Part shown: positions 23,728 through 35,178 of the stretch, piece by piece
How positions within the stretch are numbered: the first letter of the stretch is position 1
Layout of the letters: the number at the start of each line of letters is the position of its first letter
Source of the DNA: Haemonchus contortus
Taxonomy: Eukaryota; Nematoda; Chromadorea; Rhabditida; Trichostrongylidae
Direction: 5' to 3'
Assembly (NCBI GenBank): GCA_000469685.2
Contig: LS997566.1
Location: forward strand, 45,681,442-45,745,441
DNA: 64,000 bases
Notes under the pieces: generated by a model
What the model saw: only the letters and a program-made list of their open reading frames with translations
Databases searched by the model: none
Told to the model about the DNA's origin: nothing
Position numbers and translations under genes: made by a program

Positions 23728-24290
23728 TTATATATATTATATTATTGTATTATGAAATATAATAGAATAATGTAATCTCTCTATATATAATCCACAAGTT
23801 TGGTGTGTCTGTTTGTATGTATGTATGTTTGTCTGTGTGTTCAACGTGAAATTCAGTATCACTTGAAAAACAACTTTAGAGGTCGGGGCAAGTTAGGGAT
23901 GGGTGGAGCCTAAGATAAGATCAACGGAGCACATATGAGCTCTGCGGAGCTCCGCCCACAGGGGGCGGGGCAAGTGCCGGAATGGGCGGTGCGAATAGTC
24001 AAACGTCTTATTTTGGCTTCGAAAAAGGTCCAAACGCCGGAAAAAATGTTCAGAGGTGAGGATTGGGTCAACAAACTCGACGGAGGAGACTCACGTGCTG
24101 TGGGCGGAGCTGCCTCCAAATGGACGGTACTTTTCATACGTATTCATAACTAGATTCAATTGAGGCGCGGAGGCCAGGAAAAAGTAAAAGGAGTGGGCAC
24201 GACCTTATGCGTGCTGGACGTGCATAAGCTTAGCAAAGCCCCGCCCACGGTGGGCGGGGCGTGCGTTGAGACGAAAGACACTTTTCAAAA

Positions 24291-25735
24291 ATGGACGAAA
24301 CTCTGCTTGGAAACGTTCTAGAGTGCGGCAAAAAGGTGTTAAGGTGTAAAAGAACAAATGTGGTCAAAACGCCGAGGTGGGCGCGGTTGCCACTGAAGTG
24401 GGCGGGGCTTAGATCAAAAATTTATAACTTTGCTCAGAGGCGTTCTGGGATGCGGCAAAAAGGTGTTAAGGTGTAAAAGAACAAATGTGGTCAAATTCCC
24501 GAAGTGGGCGGGGTTGGCACCGAAGTGGGCGGGGCTTAGATTAAAAATTTATGACTTTGCTCAGAGGCGTTCTGGGATGCGGCAAAAAGGTGTTAAGGTG
24601 TAAAAGAACAAATGTGGTCAAAACGCCGAGGTGGGCGGGGTTGGCACCGAAGTGGGCGGGGCTTAGATCAAAAATTTATAACTTTGCTCAGAGGCGTTCT
24701 GGGATGCGGCAAAAAGGTGTTAAGGTGTAAAAGAACAAATGTGGTCAAATTCCCGAAGTGGGCGGGGTTGGCACCGAAGTGGGCGGGGCTTAGATCAAAA
24801 ATTTATAACTTTGCTCAGAGGCGTTCTGGGATGCGGCAGAAAGGTGTTAAGGTGTAAAAGAACAAATGTGGTCAAAACGCCGAGGTGGGCGGGGTTGGCA
24901 CTGAAGTGGGCGGGGCTTAGATCAGAAATTTATAACTTTGCTCAGAGGCGATCTGGGATGCGGCAAAAAGTTGTTAAGGTGTAAAAGAACAATTGTGGTC
25001 AAATTCCCGAAGTGGGCGGGGTTGGCACTGAAGTGGGCGGGGCTTAGATCAAAAATTTATAACTTTGCTCAGAGGCGTTCTGGGATGCGGCAAAAAGGTG
25101 TTAAGGTGTAAAAGAACAAATGTGGTCAAATTCCCGAAGTGGGCGGGGTTGGCACCGAAGTGGGCGGGGCTTAGATTAAAAATTTATAACTTTGCTCAGA
25201 GGCGTTCTGGGATGCGGCAAAAAGGTGTTAAGGTGTAAAAGAACAAATGTGGTCAAAACGCCGAGGTGGGCGGGGTTGGCACCGAAGTGGGCGGGGCTTA
25301 GATCAAAAATTTATAACTTTGCTCAGAGGCGTTCTGGGATGCGGCAAAAAGGTGTTAAGGTGTAAAAGAATAAATGTGGTCAAATTCCCGAGGTGGGCGG
25401 GGTTGGCACTGAAGTGGGCGGGGCTTAGATCAAAAATTTATAACTTTGCTCAGAGGCGTTCTGGGATGCGGCAGAAAGGTGTTAAGGTGTAAAAGAACAA
25501 ATGTGGTCAAACGCCGAGATGGGCGGCGTTGGCACTGAAGTGGGCGGGGCTTAGATCAGAAATTTATAACTTTGCTCAGAGGCGATCTGGGATGCGGCAA
25601 AAAGTTGTTAAGGTGTAAAAGAACAAATGTGGTCAAATTCCCGAAGTGGGCGGGGTTGGCACTGAAGTGGGCGGGGCTTAGATCAAAAATTTATAACTTT
25701 GCTTTAATTTATGCGGCAAAGGTGTTAAGGTGTAA
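24291..25735 (+). repeat. 127-bp minisatellite with higher-order structure
   Basis: About 11 units related to those of Helitron 1. Two unit types (ACGCCGAGGTGGG and TTCCCGAAGTGGG) mostly alternate. Marker changes (GCAGAAAGG at 24835 and 25471; AAAGTTGTTAAGG at 24966 and 25601) recur at about 635 bp, which is five units. Each unit has two GTGGGCGGGG boxes. Confidence 0.95.
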
Positions 25736-26051
25736 AGGAATAAATGTGGTCAGATCCCATAGGTGAGCGGGGTGGGCACCAAATGTGGTCAAATCCCAGA
25801 AGTGGGCGAAGTCGGCACGTTTCAAAGTTGTTGTTCATGGCCACACACAGCCCAAAGTACACAGTTTCTTCGACTACATGGACTGCAGAGGTATTTGATT
25901 TAGATACATCGGAGTACTCTTCATGGCCACACACAACCCCATAAAGAATGATGGCCGCTACAGAAGTGTTAGGGAAGAGGCTCAAATGACAAAGGTTTAT
26001 AATGAAAATCAGAAGCTCATGTGGCTCCGTCCTTTATGGCTAGAGCCCCCA

Positions 26052-26081
26052 GCGCATGCAATAGCGTGCGTAGCCGCCTGG
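26052..26081 (+). terminator. Helitron 2 3'-terminal hairpin and CTGG
   Basis: GCGCATGC and GCGTGCGT pair around loop AATA, then 6 nt and CTGG. The block TAGCGTGC is shared with the Helitron 1 end. Confidence 0.8.
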
Positions 26082-28139
26082 TAATGTAATATAATGGAAA
26101 TTATATTATTATGATGACAGAAGAATTCCAACAACGCGAACGACATTGCCGAGGTTAAGACAAAAGAAATGTTGGAAACAATTACTTAGTAATATTATAA
26201 AATGAAAGACACTTACAGGAAAGACGAGTGTCTGACGAAAGCCATCAAAATCGTACCTTTCTCTGACCTGTGTGGGTGTCGTTTGCCCCCGAGAGGGCAT
26301 GCATTTAATCTAAGGTCACCACCCCCTACTGAGTCAGATTAGCGGTGGTCAATAACAAGACAAGTGGTTTTCCGAGGTGGGTACAAGGTGCTCCGTATTT
26401 TTCACTCCTATTTGATATCATTGCGTCTAAGAGACTGTTTTTGAAGTTTCAAATGTTATCAGGATGGATCACGTTTATCTTCGGCATTCCAGGCTCTGAC
26501 GAAGTCTACGAAGCCTGAACGTAATCGATAAGAGTTTGTTTGTTTTTATGGTTACAGGTTCAAACGAAAACCTCACTGGGACTATATTATATTATATAAC
26601 ATTACGTTATGTTATATTACAACCTCTTGAATTGCATTATATAGTAGTACATTGTGTCATATCACATTATATCACATCACGTGATATTTTGTACTGTATC
26701 ATATTTTATTTCGTATTTTGTATCGTACGATCAACACGATATTATATTGTAATAACCTCATCATTTAAAACATATCGTAATGTAACGTGTAATACCGATT
26801 TTTACCATGTGATATCATATCCTATAAAATGAAGTCAAATCACGCTCTACATCAAATCTTTCAAGACTTTTCAATCGAAAAGGACAAAAAAGGACTTCTT
26901 TGGAACGAAGAAAAACTCTCAGATACTTTTGATCTGTAGGTGATAGACAAGGATGTGGACGTGAAAGTGGGAGAGACTGAACGAACTGGCTGAATTATGT
27001 CTTATTCATGAGGATCTCGGGAAGAAGGTAGATTAAGAAAATTAAGATTCAAGATCCGCATAGAATTTCAAGATTTAGGGAATTCTAGAGAATTTCGAAT
27101 AGACATCACTTCCGAAATGAACCAGCGCCTTCGAGCGATTCCCTTCCAAAGCTTCCTCTGCCTCATTGAGCTGAGCACCTCATCTTCCTCCCAGATTCAT
27201 CAGATTAGTTGTTTTTGAAATGACGTTTTCCCCTATGGAATGAGCTCGAGAGGCTAATTGAAAGTTTTAAGAGCATGTCAAAGAAGTGAAGAGAACCTCG
27301 GCGCTGGACACTTTTGCTGTTCGCTGGCTGGCATTCATGAAATTTAATGAAAACCATGTGTTGCTGCTGCCGCTGCTGTTCCAGATTTTACACTGACCGT
27401 TTGAATGACGGAACGACATTTGGCCCATTCCCATTAGTCGATGATGGATTCCGGATTTAGTTGGTCAGCTGACCGACTGAAGTTCGTATCAATCTTCCGT
27501 TAATCCGACTTTTCACACCTTCCATGACAGCAGTCGGCACAACACAACAAATTGTAAAACATGACGAGTGAGAGGACCTAGTCCCTTCTTTTATGAGAAA
27601 GGATTCGTTGGATCTGAGTTTTCTTTGTTCTTCATAAGAATGCAAAAATGATTCTACCGATATTCGGCAGTCGATCAAGGCAAAAGTGCAGCTGCAATCA
27701 GTTTATTTGATCCAGAAATGCTCATAATCCAGGGGAACTGTTCTCTGAGAGATAAGAGATTGATAATCTCAAGTGGATCGAGGGAATTCAATCCGACTGC
27801 TTATGCAGTCCCATGTCTGATCCAAAACCACTGCGCCACGCCTACACAAGTAGACCACGTGAAACAGGAATGCAATTGAATTCGTAAAAAGTGTGATCAA
27901 GACGAGAAAATGCTCTCGGTTGTTCTTGTCCGACGGAATACGCCCCGCATTCGCGCTTTAATCAAAATCGCATTTGGAATCAGAGACTCTTTTTCCTATA
28001 TCATTCCTTGCAGACCATCCAACGCATAGTCAGTGTTCCTATCCTCAGAGACAAGTTCAGCTGAAAACAGAATAAATGATCTTGAATTCGACCAAATATA
28101 TTAAAAGGATAAAAAATATAAAATTCTAGGGCGCTAATT
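26082..28139. other. Intergenic DNA with degenerate AT satellite
   Basis: The tract at 26575-26830 is a decayed TATAA/TATCA-like array. No gene is supported; the tRNA-like block at 27770-27845 is listed separately. Confidence 0.5.
27770..27845 (-). repeat. tRNA-like Pol III head (SINE or tRNA relic)
   Basis: On the minus strand a good A box (TGGCGCAGTGG) is followed about 45 nt later by a B-box-like GGATTGAATTCC. The ends do not form an acceptor stem, so this is not an intact tRNA gene. It probably heads a truncated SINE. Confidence 0.4.
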
Positions 28140-28405
28140 AATCCCGTCTGCGGGATGCGCCCATGCATCCGATTTCCATTCAAAATCGTAGTGGCGTAGT
28201 GAATGCGTATCTGGCCTATACAACGACAAGCGGGGCTAGCCGATGAGCAAGTCAGTGCTTCTATCCTACCAGACAAGTCTGCTACCAATTGACCGACATA
28301 GAAGGAACGGAGGGCCCTGTTGGCTTAGCTGGATATCTATCCGAACTTCGAACTCATGATCATGCGTGTGTGACAACGCGCATTGCCGCTATACCACCTC
28401 CACCC
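28140..28405 (-). repeat. tRNA-derived SINE, nearly complete
   Basis: The head lies at about 28395-28330 on the minus strand, with A-box-like TAGCGGCAATGCG and B-box-like GAGTTCGAAGTTC. The body follows with GTCTGGTAGGATAGAAGCAC, GTATAGGCCAGATACGCATT and ACTACGATTTTGAATGGAA, ending near GCGCATCCCGCAGACGGG. The copies at 33484 and 44266 share this order. Confidence 0.65.
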
Positions 28406-30452
28406 TCAGATATTTTATGTTATTTTTAATATAGATATAAAGATTGTTATTTTTAGTATTAGTATTATCATTATTATATGCATAACCCTTTCTGAATCAT
28501 GTATGTTGAACTGCTAGTTGAATTTAACAATAAGTAAAGATGAAGTTCTGCTTGGGGAGAAGAGGTACTCGGAATCAAATGATGCTTTAGTCTGACTGTG
28601 ATGAAAGTGATCGAAAGGGTGATGAATGACTTAAAAATGGCTCATAAAATGGCATAAAAACATTTAATATGGGAAACTATAAAAAAAGGAAAAATCCTGA
28701 AAAAAAGGCTTGAAAAACTGCAAAATTCCCAAATCTCCTAAAGCCTCTGTACTATAGCCGTTCCACGGAAGAAACCACTGACATCGACGGAGAAAAACGA
28801 AATTAATCTAAGTTTACCAACTTTCTGTAGCAATCTGGAGAGAAAGTAGAAGGGTTTTCAAGCATCCTGGCAAGCTTTTATGATTGTTACACCAGAGATT
28901 CGGTGATAAATGGTGAAAGCAGGAGACCTGCTGCATCTCGAGTGAAAAAAGCTTATTGAATATGGATTCATGGCAACATGTTCCATTGGGAAATATGAAC
29001 AAATAGACTGAAATCGACTGGAAGTTTTCAAGCATGCCAGAACAGCTGACGATGGGCCTTGGCATACGTGTATGTGGAGGATGACGTAGGCAGACCCGCT
29101 CTGTCCGCCAGTGCAAAAGCATCTGGCATTGTTGGACAGCTGATTGCTGTAAATTATGTAGATACAGCTGATGAATAAATCCTAATTACAAATGTTCAAT
29201 GGTCGCGATTGCTGAATATTGATGAATTAAATCTTTTTGCTGGGTAAAAATGATGAAATAGAAATCTGCGGATATTGACAAGGTTATCACTATATTGGTA
29301 CCTTTTAATCGTGCCTTTGAACTAGCTGCACGGTCCTGAGCTTGTCTAGAATCAATTATCTGGGTAGGCCTCTCCGAGGTGCACTTAATGAGCAAGATAC
29401 CCAGTTAAGTGTATCCACATCCTTGAAACTCCGTGATATCCTGGCGCATCTCGGAATTGGATTGATCGGCGCTCGGTACTTCACCCTTGTATGACCCGTT
29501 CCCGCCCTTCTGGGATCATTGAATCGACAAGCTGCCTGAGCGTTGGCGTCGAGCCGTGGCTGGTGATGGTGCTTCTCTAATCTTCAGGCTGGTTCGCTGT
29601 TGAGATATTTACAAAAAAGTCGGAGAAAAGAACTCATGCATTTGTCGATGTTCCTAAAAGGTTCAGAAGATCCTTTTAGTGAAACAACCTGGTGAGACCC
29701 GAAAAGTTCTCCACTAACTGTTCTTCTTCTCCCCTCAGCGTTAGTATTGGGCATAGTGGGAGAAAGGGAATACATCTCGTAGGACAAGCCAGGAGAGAGG
29801 TCCAACTTTGGTAGTAACATATTCAATTAGCTTAAAACCATCAGAGCTTGTAATCTGCCAATTTTTCCAAACAACAATGGAAGTTAGTACTCTCCGCGAT
29901 ACTATTTCATTTTTAGTTTTCCCACATTGGACTAAGAGTGCAGAGGAACAGTGAAGAAAGTGATAAATCACAGAATCATCCCGTATGCTAGGCGTGGCAT
30001 GATATCATAATTTTCTTGAAACATGTGCATGAAAACGCCGAGCATTTGGCACACGCATTATGAATAATAATATAAGATCAACCAGGACCAGAAATATGAA
30101 GCAGCTAGAAAGCTGAAATTCATGAAAACTTTTAGCCGGATCCTAACTCTAAATTAAATTTGTTGTGGTATGCATGTGACCATTGTTTCGTTTCAGTCTT
30201 AACTATGTTAAAACCATGTGACGTTCGTTCAACTCCAAAACAAACTGGGCTTGCGAATGTGAAAGCTTGCAAACAGTGGAAAGAAAGCAGAGGTCTTGAA
30301 AATTCACGACGGGCATCCATATGCATGACAACAGCAGATTCTGGGTAGGACTACGGTTGAAGGCGTCGAAATGGAGCAGCAGTATCTTTTGTAAGCGGAT
30401 AGAAGAAGGCAAAAGAAGGACAGTCACGGAATTTAAGCGTTCCGTTGGACGA
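28406..30452. other. Intergenic DNA, no supported gene
   Basis: I find no supported exon or named repeat. Minus-strand open stretches near 28814-29122 and 29584-29826 have no motif and no splice partner. Confidence 0.5.
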
Positions 30453-30545
30453 GTTCGATGAAATTCCAATTTGTTTGAAAGCTAGGTGGAGCTTTTCGAT
30501 AAGCGTTCTCCTACATAAATCAAACATGCATGATCGAAAAATCCG
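30453..30545. repeat. Dispersed repeat, copy a
   Basis: About 93 bp matching 32886-32977 in the same orientation, with blocks GATGAAATTCCAATT, AAGCGTTCTC/AGGCGTTCTC and ATGCATGATCGAAAAATC. The family is unknown. Confidence 0.75.
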
Positions 30546-30599
30546 TTGCATGTCCATGAAACATTGCAAACACACTCTTGAAAGTGCCATTTTGCATAA

Positions 30600-30920
30600 A
30601 TGGGCCGTAAATGGTCCGAGCGGAATCTGTATGAATAGCGAGTTTTCAGACAGGTCGAAAGGGACCTATACTCGATGGGCGGAGCGTTCTTTGATCGGGC
30701 GGACTTACTACAGGCGTGTTTTTTCTGGTTCAAAACAGGCCTAGAGGTCAGGAACGAATAGTAGGAATTGAGCATGGTGTTAATTCAGGTAGTCAGGCTG
30801 AACCGGGCCGGGATTCGGATAGGATGAGCCGACCACGCTCTTAACTGAAACAACCAAGAGTTCAGTATCTTCTCGAAAACATCTGGGATGCCGTAAAAAT
30901 GAGCTTGAAGGAAAGGAGAT
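30600..30920 (+). repeat. Helitron-derived relic
   Basis: GATGGGCGGAGCGTTCTTTG and GGGCGGACTT resemble Helitron 1 near 17150. CATCTGGGATGCCGTAAAAA at 30880 resembles the 127-bp unit. The relic is degraded. Confidence 0.5.
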
Positions 30921-31367
30921 AGGAAGCAAAATGTACTCAATGGAATAGATGAGCTCCGGGATGAGCAGAGATCGAATCAGAAATGCGGAGATTAATTAGG
31001 ATAATTGCAATTTGCCTTCACAACATCCAAAGAGTTGAAAAACAGGATTAAAATGGGAGCAAGAAATGGGATTTCGATTCAATGGTGATGATAATAATCA
31101 TCACGCGATCAGGAATCGGCGTTCTGATGATCACTGTTTACCCAGAACTTCGACTACTAGACTACGCCCAGTAGACTGAACAGGGGACCTGACTATAGGC
31201 GTAAATCCGATGAGCAGGACAAATTGCTTCTTTTTCGTAGCTGATGCTAGTTCCATTTTTCCAATCAACTCCCTCAAATACAGCAGAAAAAGTGTAAGGT
31301 TCAAGAAGTACACGATATTGCCCGGAACAAATAGAAACGGGGGGCAAAAGAGGTCGTCACATTCGAG

Positions 31368-31457
31368 ATGTTGCTCATCCTCCCAATTCTTGCTTTCTTT
31401 CTAGCCGATGTAACTAGCGAAGGGATGGGAAAATGTTCGGGAAAAACGCAATGTTGA
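31368..31457 (+). pseudogene. Exon-1 relic of helical secreted peptide family
   Basis: This reads MLLILPILAFFLADVTSEG, nearly identical to exon 1 of the gene at 31594, and shares the preceding GTCGTCACATTCGA block. The donor GGTGAG is changed to GGGATG, so translation would run on to TGA at 31455 and give 29 residues. The TATA box is also decayed. It is a tandem partial duplicate, unless the short read-through peptide is made. Confidence 0.7.
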
Positions 31458-31482
31458 CAGCAAATACGATCGCAAAATAATC

Positions 31483-31563
31483 GGAGGACGGCTACGACAA
31501 CATAATGGAATTTTTTGGTACAAGCAGCTGAAGTCAACCTGCATGATCATCATGTATAAATAG
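31483..31563 (+). promoter_or_regulatory. Promoter of helical peptide gene A
   Basis: The block GGAGGACGGCTACGACAA ... GAATTTTTTGGTA (31483-31522) is repeated upstream of gene B (36776-36818, minus strand). A weaker version lies at 37413 in pseudogene C. The TATA box TATAAATAG (31555-31563) is 39 bp before the ATG. Confidence 0.7.
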
Positions 31564-31593
31564 TCGGGGGCAGAGAAGGCCGTCACATTCGAA

Positions 31594-32005
31594 ATGTTGC
31601 TCATCCTTCCAATTCTTGCTTTCTTCCTAGCGGTTGTGGCTAGTGAAGGTGAGTGATATCTCCTGTTCTGAAGATACATAACCCTCTACCAGTAAGTCAC
31701 TTCCGCAAAGAACTCCTATGCTGTGTTCCAGTCTCCAAGCCTCTGCCCAAAGGCGCACTGGAAGCAACCAAGAAGGCCAACATTCGCTACACGGCTAAGG
31801 ATACCAAGAATTACTATAGGGACATGATGGTTAGCGCTTTCGGCGGAATTTGCTGAGGTTCATGATTTTAAGGATAATTTCTGGCATACAGAAGACAGCA
31901 TGGAGAGACGACCTATCCGTAAGAGCACTAAAATGGCTCCAATCTCCGGAGAAAGTGAAGGGTGGCGCGGTTATCAATGGACAAAAGTTCGTATCGACGT
32001 TCTGA
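31594..32005 (+). CDS. Small secreted helical peptide, gene A
   Basis: Three exons, 31594-31648, 31732-31829 and 31892-32005, give about 88 residues. Exon 1 is a signal peptide (MLLILPILAFFLAVVASE). Exon 2 encodes SKPLPKGALEATKKANIRYT followed by KDTKNYYRDMM. Exon 3 encodes AWRDDLSVRALKWLQSPEKV, then KGGAVINGQKFVSTF and TGA. The exon layout (55-nt first exon, 62-nt second intron) and the RDDL...SP..VK core match minus-strand gene B, which supports the model. The mature part has no cysteine, is basic and is likely helical. I do not recognise the family, and a secreted effector or membrane-active peptide is only a guess. The longer frame starting at 31900 is a shadow. Confidence 0.7.
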
Positions 32006-32046
32006 AAACATCTCTCTTGTACTTCAGAAATAACTTTATGCCTAGG

Positions 32047-32126
32047 TCTTTCCCGGAGGCCGAGCCCAAACAGCTGAAGAAGAAAGTTTTTGCATTGGTC
32101 TCGGATCTATTGGAAAAATACGGGCA
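32047..32126 (+). CDS. Possible extra exon after gene A
   Basis: Between a CCTAG acceptor and a strong CAG/GTAAGC donor lies an open stretch, SFPEAEPKQLKKKVFALVSD then LLEKYGQ. Its amphipathic lysine-rich character resembles the gene A products. It has no place in the gene A model, which stops at 32005. It could be an alternative 3' exon or part of a neighbouring relic. Confidence 0.3.
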
Positions 32127-33483
32127 GGTAAGCCGAAACAGCTAAGTGTGTCCTCGTAATACCCTCTCGATCACTCAACTTGCACATCTGTGACATCCCT
32201 TACATGGGTGAGACCGATGGCAGAAAATGGCCCAGAAAGCTCGTAATTTGGGCTTGTTACCCATTCGATGGCCTTCTCCCTTTGTTCGACTCTACCCAGA
32301 AGAGCCACATTCCTTCCCGTTAAATCTGTCTACGGATAGTTCTCCACATAGCCGTACACCCTGTGTCGGTGCAGTTGAGAAAGTGATGTTTTAAGGAGAA
32401 ACACGTTGTCCCACCTATACTCTATGGATGCAATGGTAACGTCACAAAAGGAGAGGCCAACAGCGTGCTGTCTGTCGCTTGCCTTTACATTTATCAGTAA
32501 ATTTGTTACAACTTCACTGAATTAATCAATAAATCAATCAGATAATTGAAAGTGTGCTAACATAGCAGAAAGGTGGGAAATTCGCTTCGAGGCTGTTACT
32601 GTTGAATGTATTGTAATCGAATTCCCCATAAGGGCGCAGAACCAAGGCTCAAAGAAAGTGGGTGACAGCAGATTCCAGGCATAAGAGCGATTGCGTCTGA
32701 ATATCAATATGGATATCTTCAATCTCCCTGCTTGAGTAAAGGAGAGGAAAGCGATGAGGAATTATGACAGTTATGGAATTTGGGCATTCTGCTAGGCGAT
32801 TTGATGAAATCTTGGTCGAGCCTATACCACACACCTTCATACCGAAACTCACACGATGCCAAGATTCATTGAAAGTCGTTCATGGTCGATTTGATGAAAT
32901 TCCAATTCGTTCGAAAGCGAGGTGGCTTTTCGACAGGCGTTCTCAGACGTAAATCAAATATGCATGATCGAAAAATCTTTTCAAAAGCCCGTCTGCAAGA
33001 ATGTATTAGTACACATCCCGCTAGAAGTACAGTCTATGGAATGGTCCCGAAGTAAACACAGAAAAAACGCATGCATCGGGTGAATGCATAGTTTGACGTT
33101 AGATATCTTTACCTCTCGGTCACCCCATGCTCCCAGTACCATTCAGAAGATTACCTCGACCTAGGAATACAACGCTTAGGGACTAATGCACCACTACGAT
33201 ACAATTAGATGTGGGGGAAACAGAAATCAGACCTCGAATAAAAATTTGCAATAATGGCAACGATTTCAATGCTGACAGCACGGGCGCTACCTCCCCCACC
33301 TCCGGTAGTCTTCCCCCGGCAGGCGGCAGTGATCCCTTTTCGACCATCGCATTCTTCCTCTGAGAATTCAAATCTTTCCTCTCGGACGGAGAGGTTTTTA
33401 CAACACAAAAAGCTAGCTTTTGGTCCAAATCCAATATAAATATGAAATCGAACTCTCTATTCTGGCTGTTTCCCAAGTTTATG
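32127..33483. other. Intergenic DNA with a dispersed repeat
   Basis: The segment at 32886-32977 is copy b of the repeat at 30453. At about 32270-32310 a CCTTCTCCCTTTGTTCGACTC block recurs near 38170, suggesting another old dispersed element. No gene is supported. Confidence 0.5.
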
Positions 33484-33670
33484 TCGCTGCTCCCGGATTA
33501 ATACCCGCCTAAGCCAACCAAGGCTCCCATGGTGTCAGACTCGTCTGGGGAGACAAAAGCACTGACTTGTACGATGGTCGGCCACCGCAAGTCATTGTAT
33601 GTGTATAGGCCACGTACGCATTCAGTACGCCTCTACGATTGTGAACGGAAGTCGGATGCGTAGGCTTTTC
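33484..33670 (+). repeat. tRNA-derived SINE, head truncated
   Basis: The body matches the SINE at 28140-28405: GCCTAAGCCAACCAAGGC, AAAAGCACTGACTTGTACGA, GTATAGGCCACGTACGCATT and CTACGATTGTGAACGGAAGT. The Pol III head is not recognisable. Confidence 0.7.
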
Positions 33671-33931
33671 CCTCAGACGGTATTGGTCAACCGATACAGC
33701 ATTTTATCCTTTATCCTTGAATAAAGGACCAAATAAAATCAAAGGAAGATCTCCCAAGTTGAGACACACGTGGAAGACAGACAATGAATCTTCGTGGGAT
33801 CGAGGGGAGACGGGCAGTAGGAACGTTTTGTGTAGTCGATCCGCCGCACGCGGCTGTCGCGGACCATTTGCCTCGTTATTACAATTCTAGCGTTCTTCAT
33901 ACAGTTCAATCGCTAGATTATTACTTATGGC

Positions 33932-34234
33932 ATGATTTTACTGTTATTTCTTTTGTTTCTGAATTTCTCACTTGCTGCTGCATTCTGCTACATTCCTTCG
34001 CCCGCGGCGTCGCTCTCGCCGCGACGCGACAATCTGTTCCTACTGCACCACACCCGAAGGGGGATTGAGTATTCTCGAGGTCTCAGATTTACTGAACACC
34101 CGCAGAAAGGAGCTGAAACAAATAAAAGCCACCTCTATTCAACTTCACCCAGGAGATCATCCTTTTTCCCCGTTTATGCTGTCCACGGTCTACCGAAAGG
34201 GTTCTGGTTTGGAGAGAGTGATATTTCACGGTGA
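33932..34234 (+). CDS. Candidate secreted protein, unknown family
   Basis: A single open frame of 100 residues starts with a very hydrophobic leader, MILLLFLLFLNFSLAAAFCY. It continues as a basic, aromatic stretch with several RR/KK-type sites. A second frame at 33972-34241 overlaps it over most of its length, and I cannot tell which is real. No domain is recognised and no poly(A) signal is obvious. Random open sequence is a fair alternative. Confidence 0.3.
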   Translation: MILLLFLLFLNFSLAAAFCYIPSPAASLSPRRDNLFLLHHTRRGIEYSRGLRFTEHPQKGAETNKSHLYSTSPRRSSFFPVYAVHGLPKGFWFGESDISR

Positions 34235-35178
34235 AACATAGTTGTGCACCTGTCATTCACGAATGCAATGATAACGGCTCGACGAATGTCCCGTCATGTC
34301 GCCTGCCTCTATATATCAGTAAACTGCATGGTGCACATCCATTGAATTGCACAATAAATCAGTTAGACTGATGGCTAAGGGAACATACCATAAGGGCAGG
34401 AATCGCTCCTGCTGCTCAAATGACATAGTATTTATCTTGCTCTTTATTTTCGATCTTCACAGAGGTCTTTGAACACAGCTGATTTAGCTAACTAATGGTA
34501 AGGCCAACAGACATTACTGACATGGTAATAGCTCAGGGAGAGTGGGCCGGTTAAGGTCAGTGGCGTGAAAAGTTGGATAAGGACGACAGCGATTGCCGAT
34601 GAAAAAAAAATAAAGAATGTTACGAAGGGGGTTATAGTGGTTGTATAAAAAGATGAGGACGGAAAATGAAGTTCTAACGTCTTTGAGTTCCCTCGCCAGG
34701 ATGCACCAGTTCCGAAATTCGGACTCACAGGTTTTCTTTTATATTGGCTTGCTTGAAACCTATTTGGCAACCCCATGTTACGAGGAAGAGTTGAATGGGT
34801 AGGAATTAATAGAAGAATAAATCCTTTGTGAAGTTGAGTTATGGTTCAACGTTGGAGAAACCTCTAGCAACGGCATTCACCTCCACTAACATACTGCTCA
34901 ATCGGACCCTTCTGAAGTTGTTGTCAGGCCTCTTTAGCACAAGGAAGTTTGTGTCGTGAAGTTTTTGTAGCCTCTTAGGGTACCCTCATGAAACTGAGAA
35001 GAAGCACCAGGCTTTCTTACCGAGAACTGGGTAACCGCTTTGTCTCAAAGGGTCGAAAGGCTTGCCTAAGATGAAACTAATGGCATCTTACACTGCCGAC
35101 ACTGTATCATGTCTCAAATCGTGTGAATGTACTCAATCGTAGTGGATTCCGTAACGAACCTTCCTTGCTCGCTATATA
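34235..35178. other. Intergenic DNA, no supported gene
   Basis: No repeat or exon is supported. The minus-strand open frame at 34492-34776 has no family motif. Confidence 0.5.

Larger units (their letters stand above)
23776..26081 (+). mobile_element. Non-autonomous Helitron-like element 2
   Basis: It begins TCTCTCTATATATAATCC after A (23775) and ends CTGG (26078-26081) before T. A terminal 8-bp hairpin (26052-26059 with 26064-26071, two G-U pairs) lies 6 nt upstream of CTGG. Internal order matches Helitron 1: CTGT/GTAT tract, GC hairpins near 23948 and 24237, then a 127-bp minisatellite, here far longer. No protein gene is present. Confidence 0.85.

Noticed and set aside
24291..25735. CRISPR-like array
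   Set aside because: The units are contiguous 127-bp direct repeats without unique spacers, in a eukaryotic genome and inside a Helitron.
27770..27845. Functional tRNA gene
   Set aside because: A and B boxes are visible but the ends do not pair into an acceptor stem and no cloverleaf can be drawn, so it is kept only as a SINE/tRNA relic.
31900..32145. 81-residue open frame over gene A exon 3
   Set aside because: It is in a different frame from the RDDL core shared with gene B and has no leader or homologue.
33932..34241. Two overlapping open frames read as one spliced gene
   Set aside because: No donor/acceptor pair joins them convincingly, so only the frame with a leader was listed, at low confidence.
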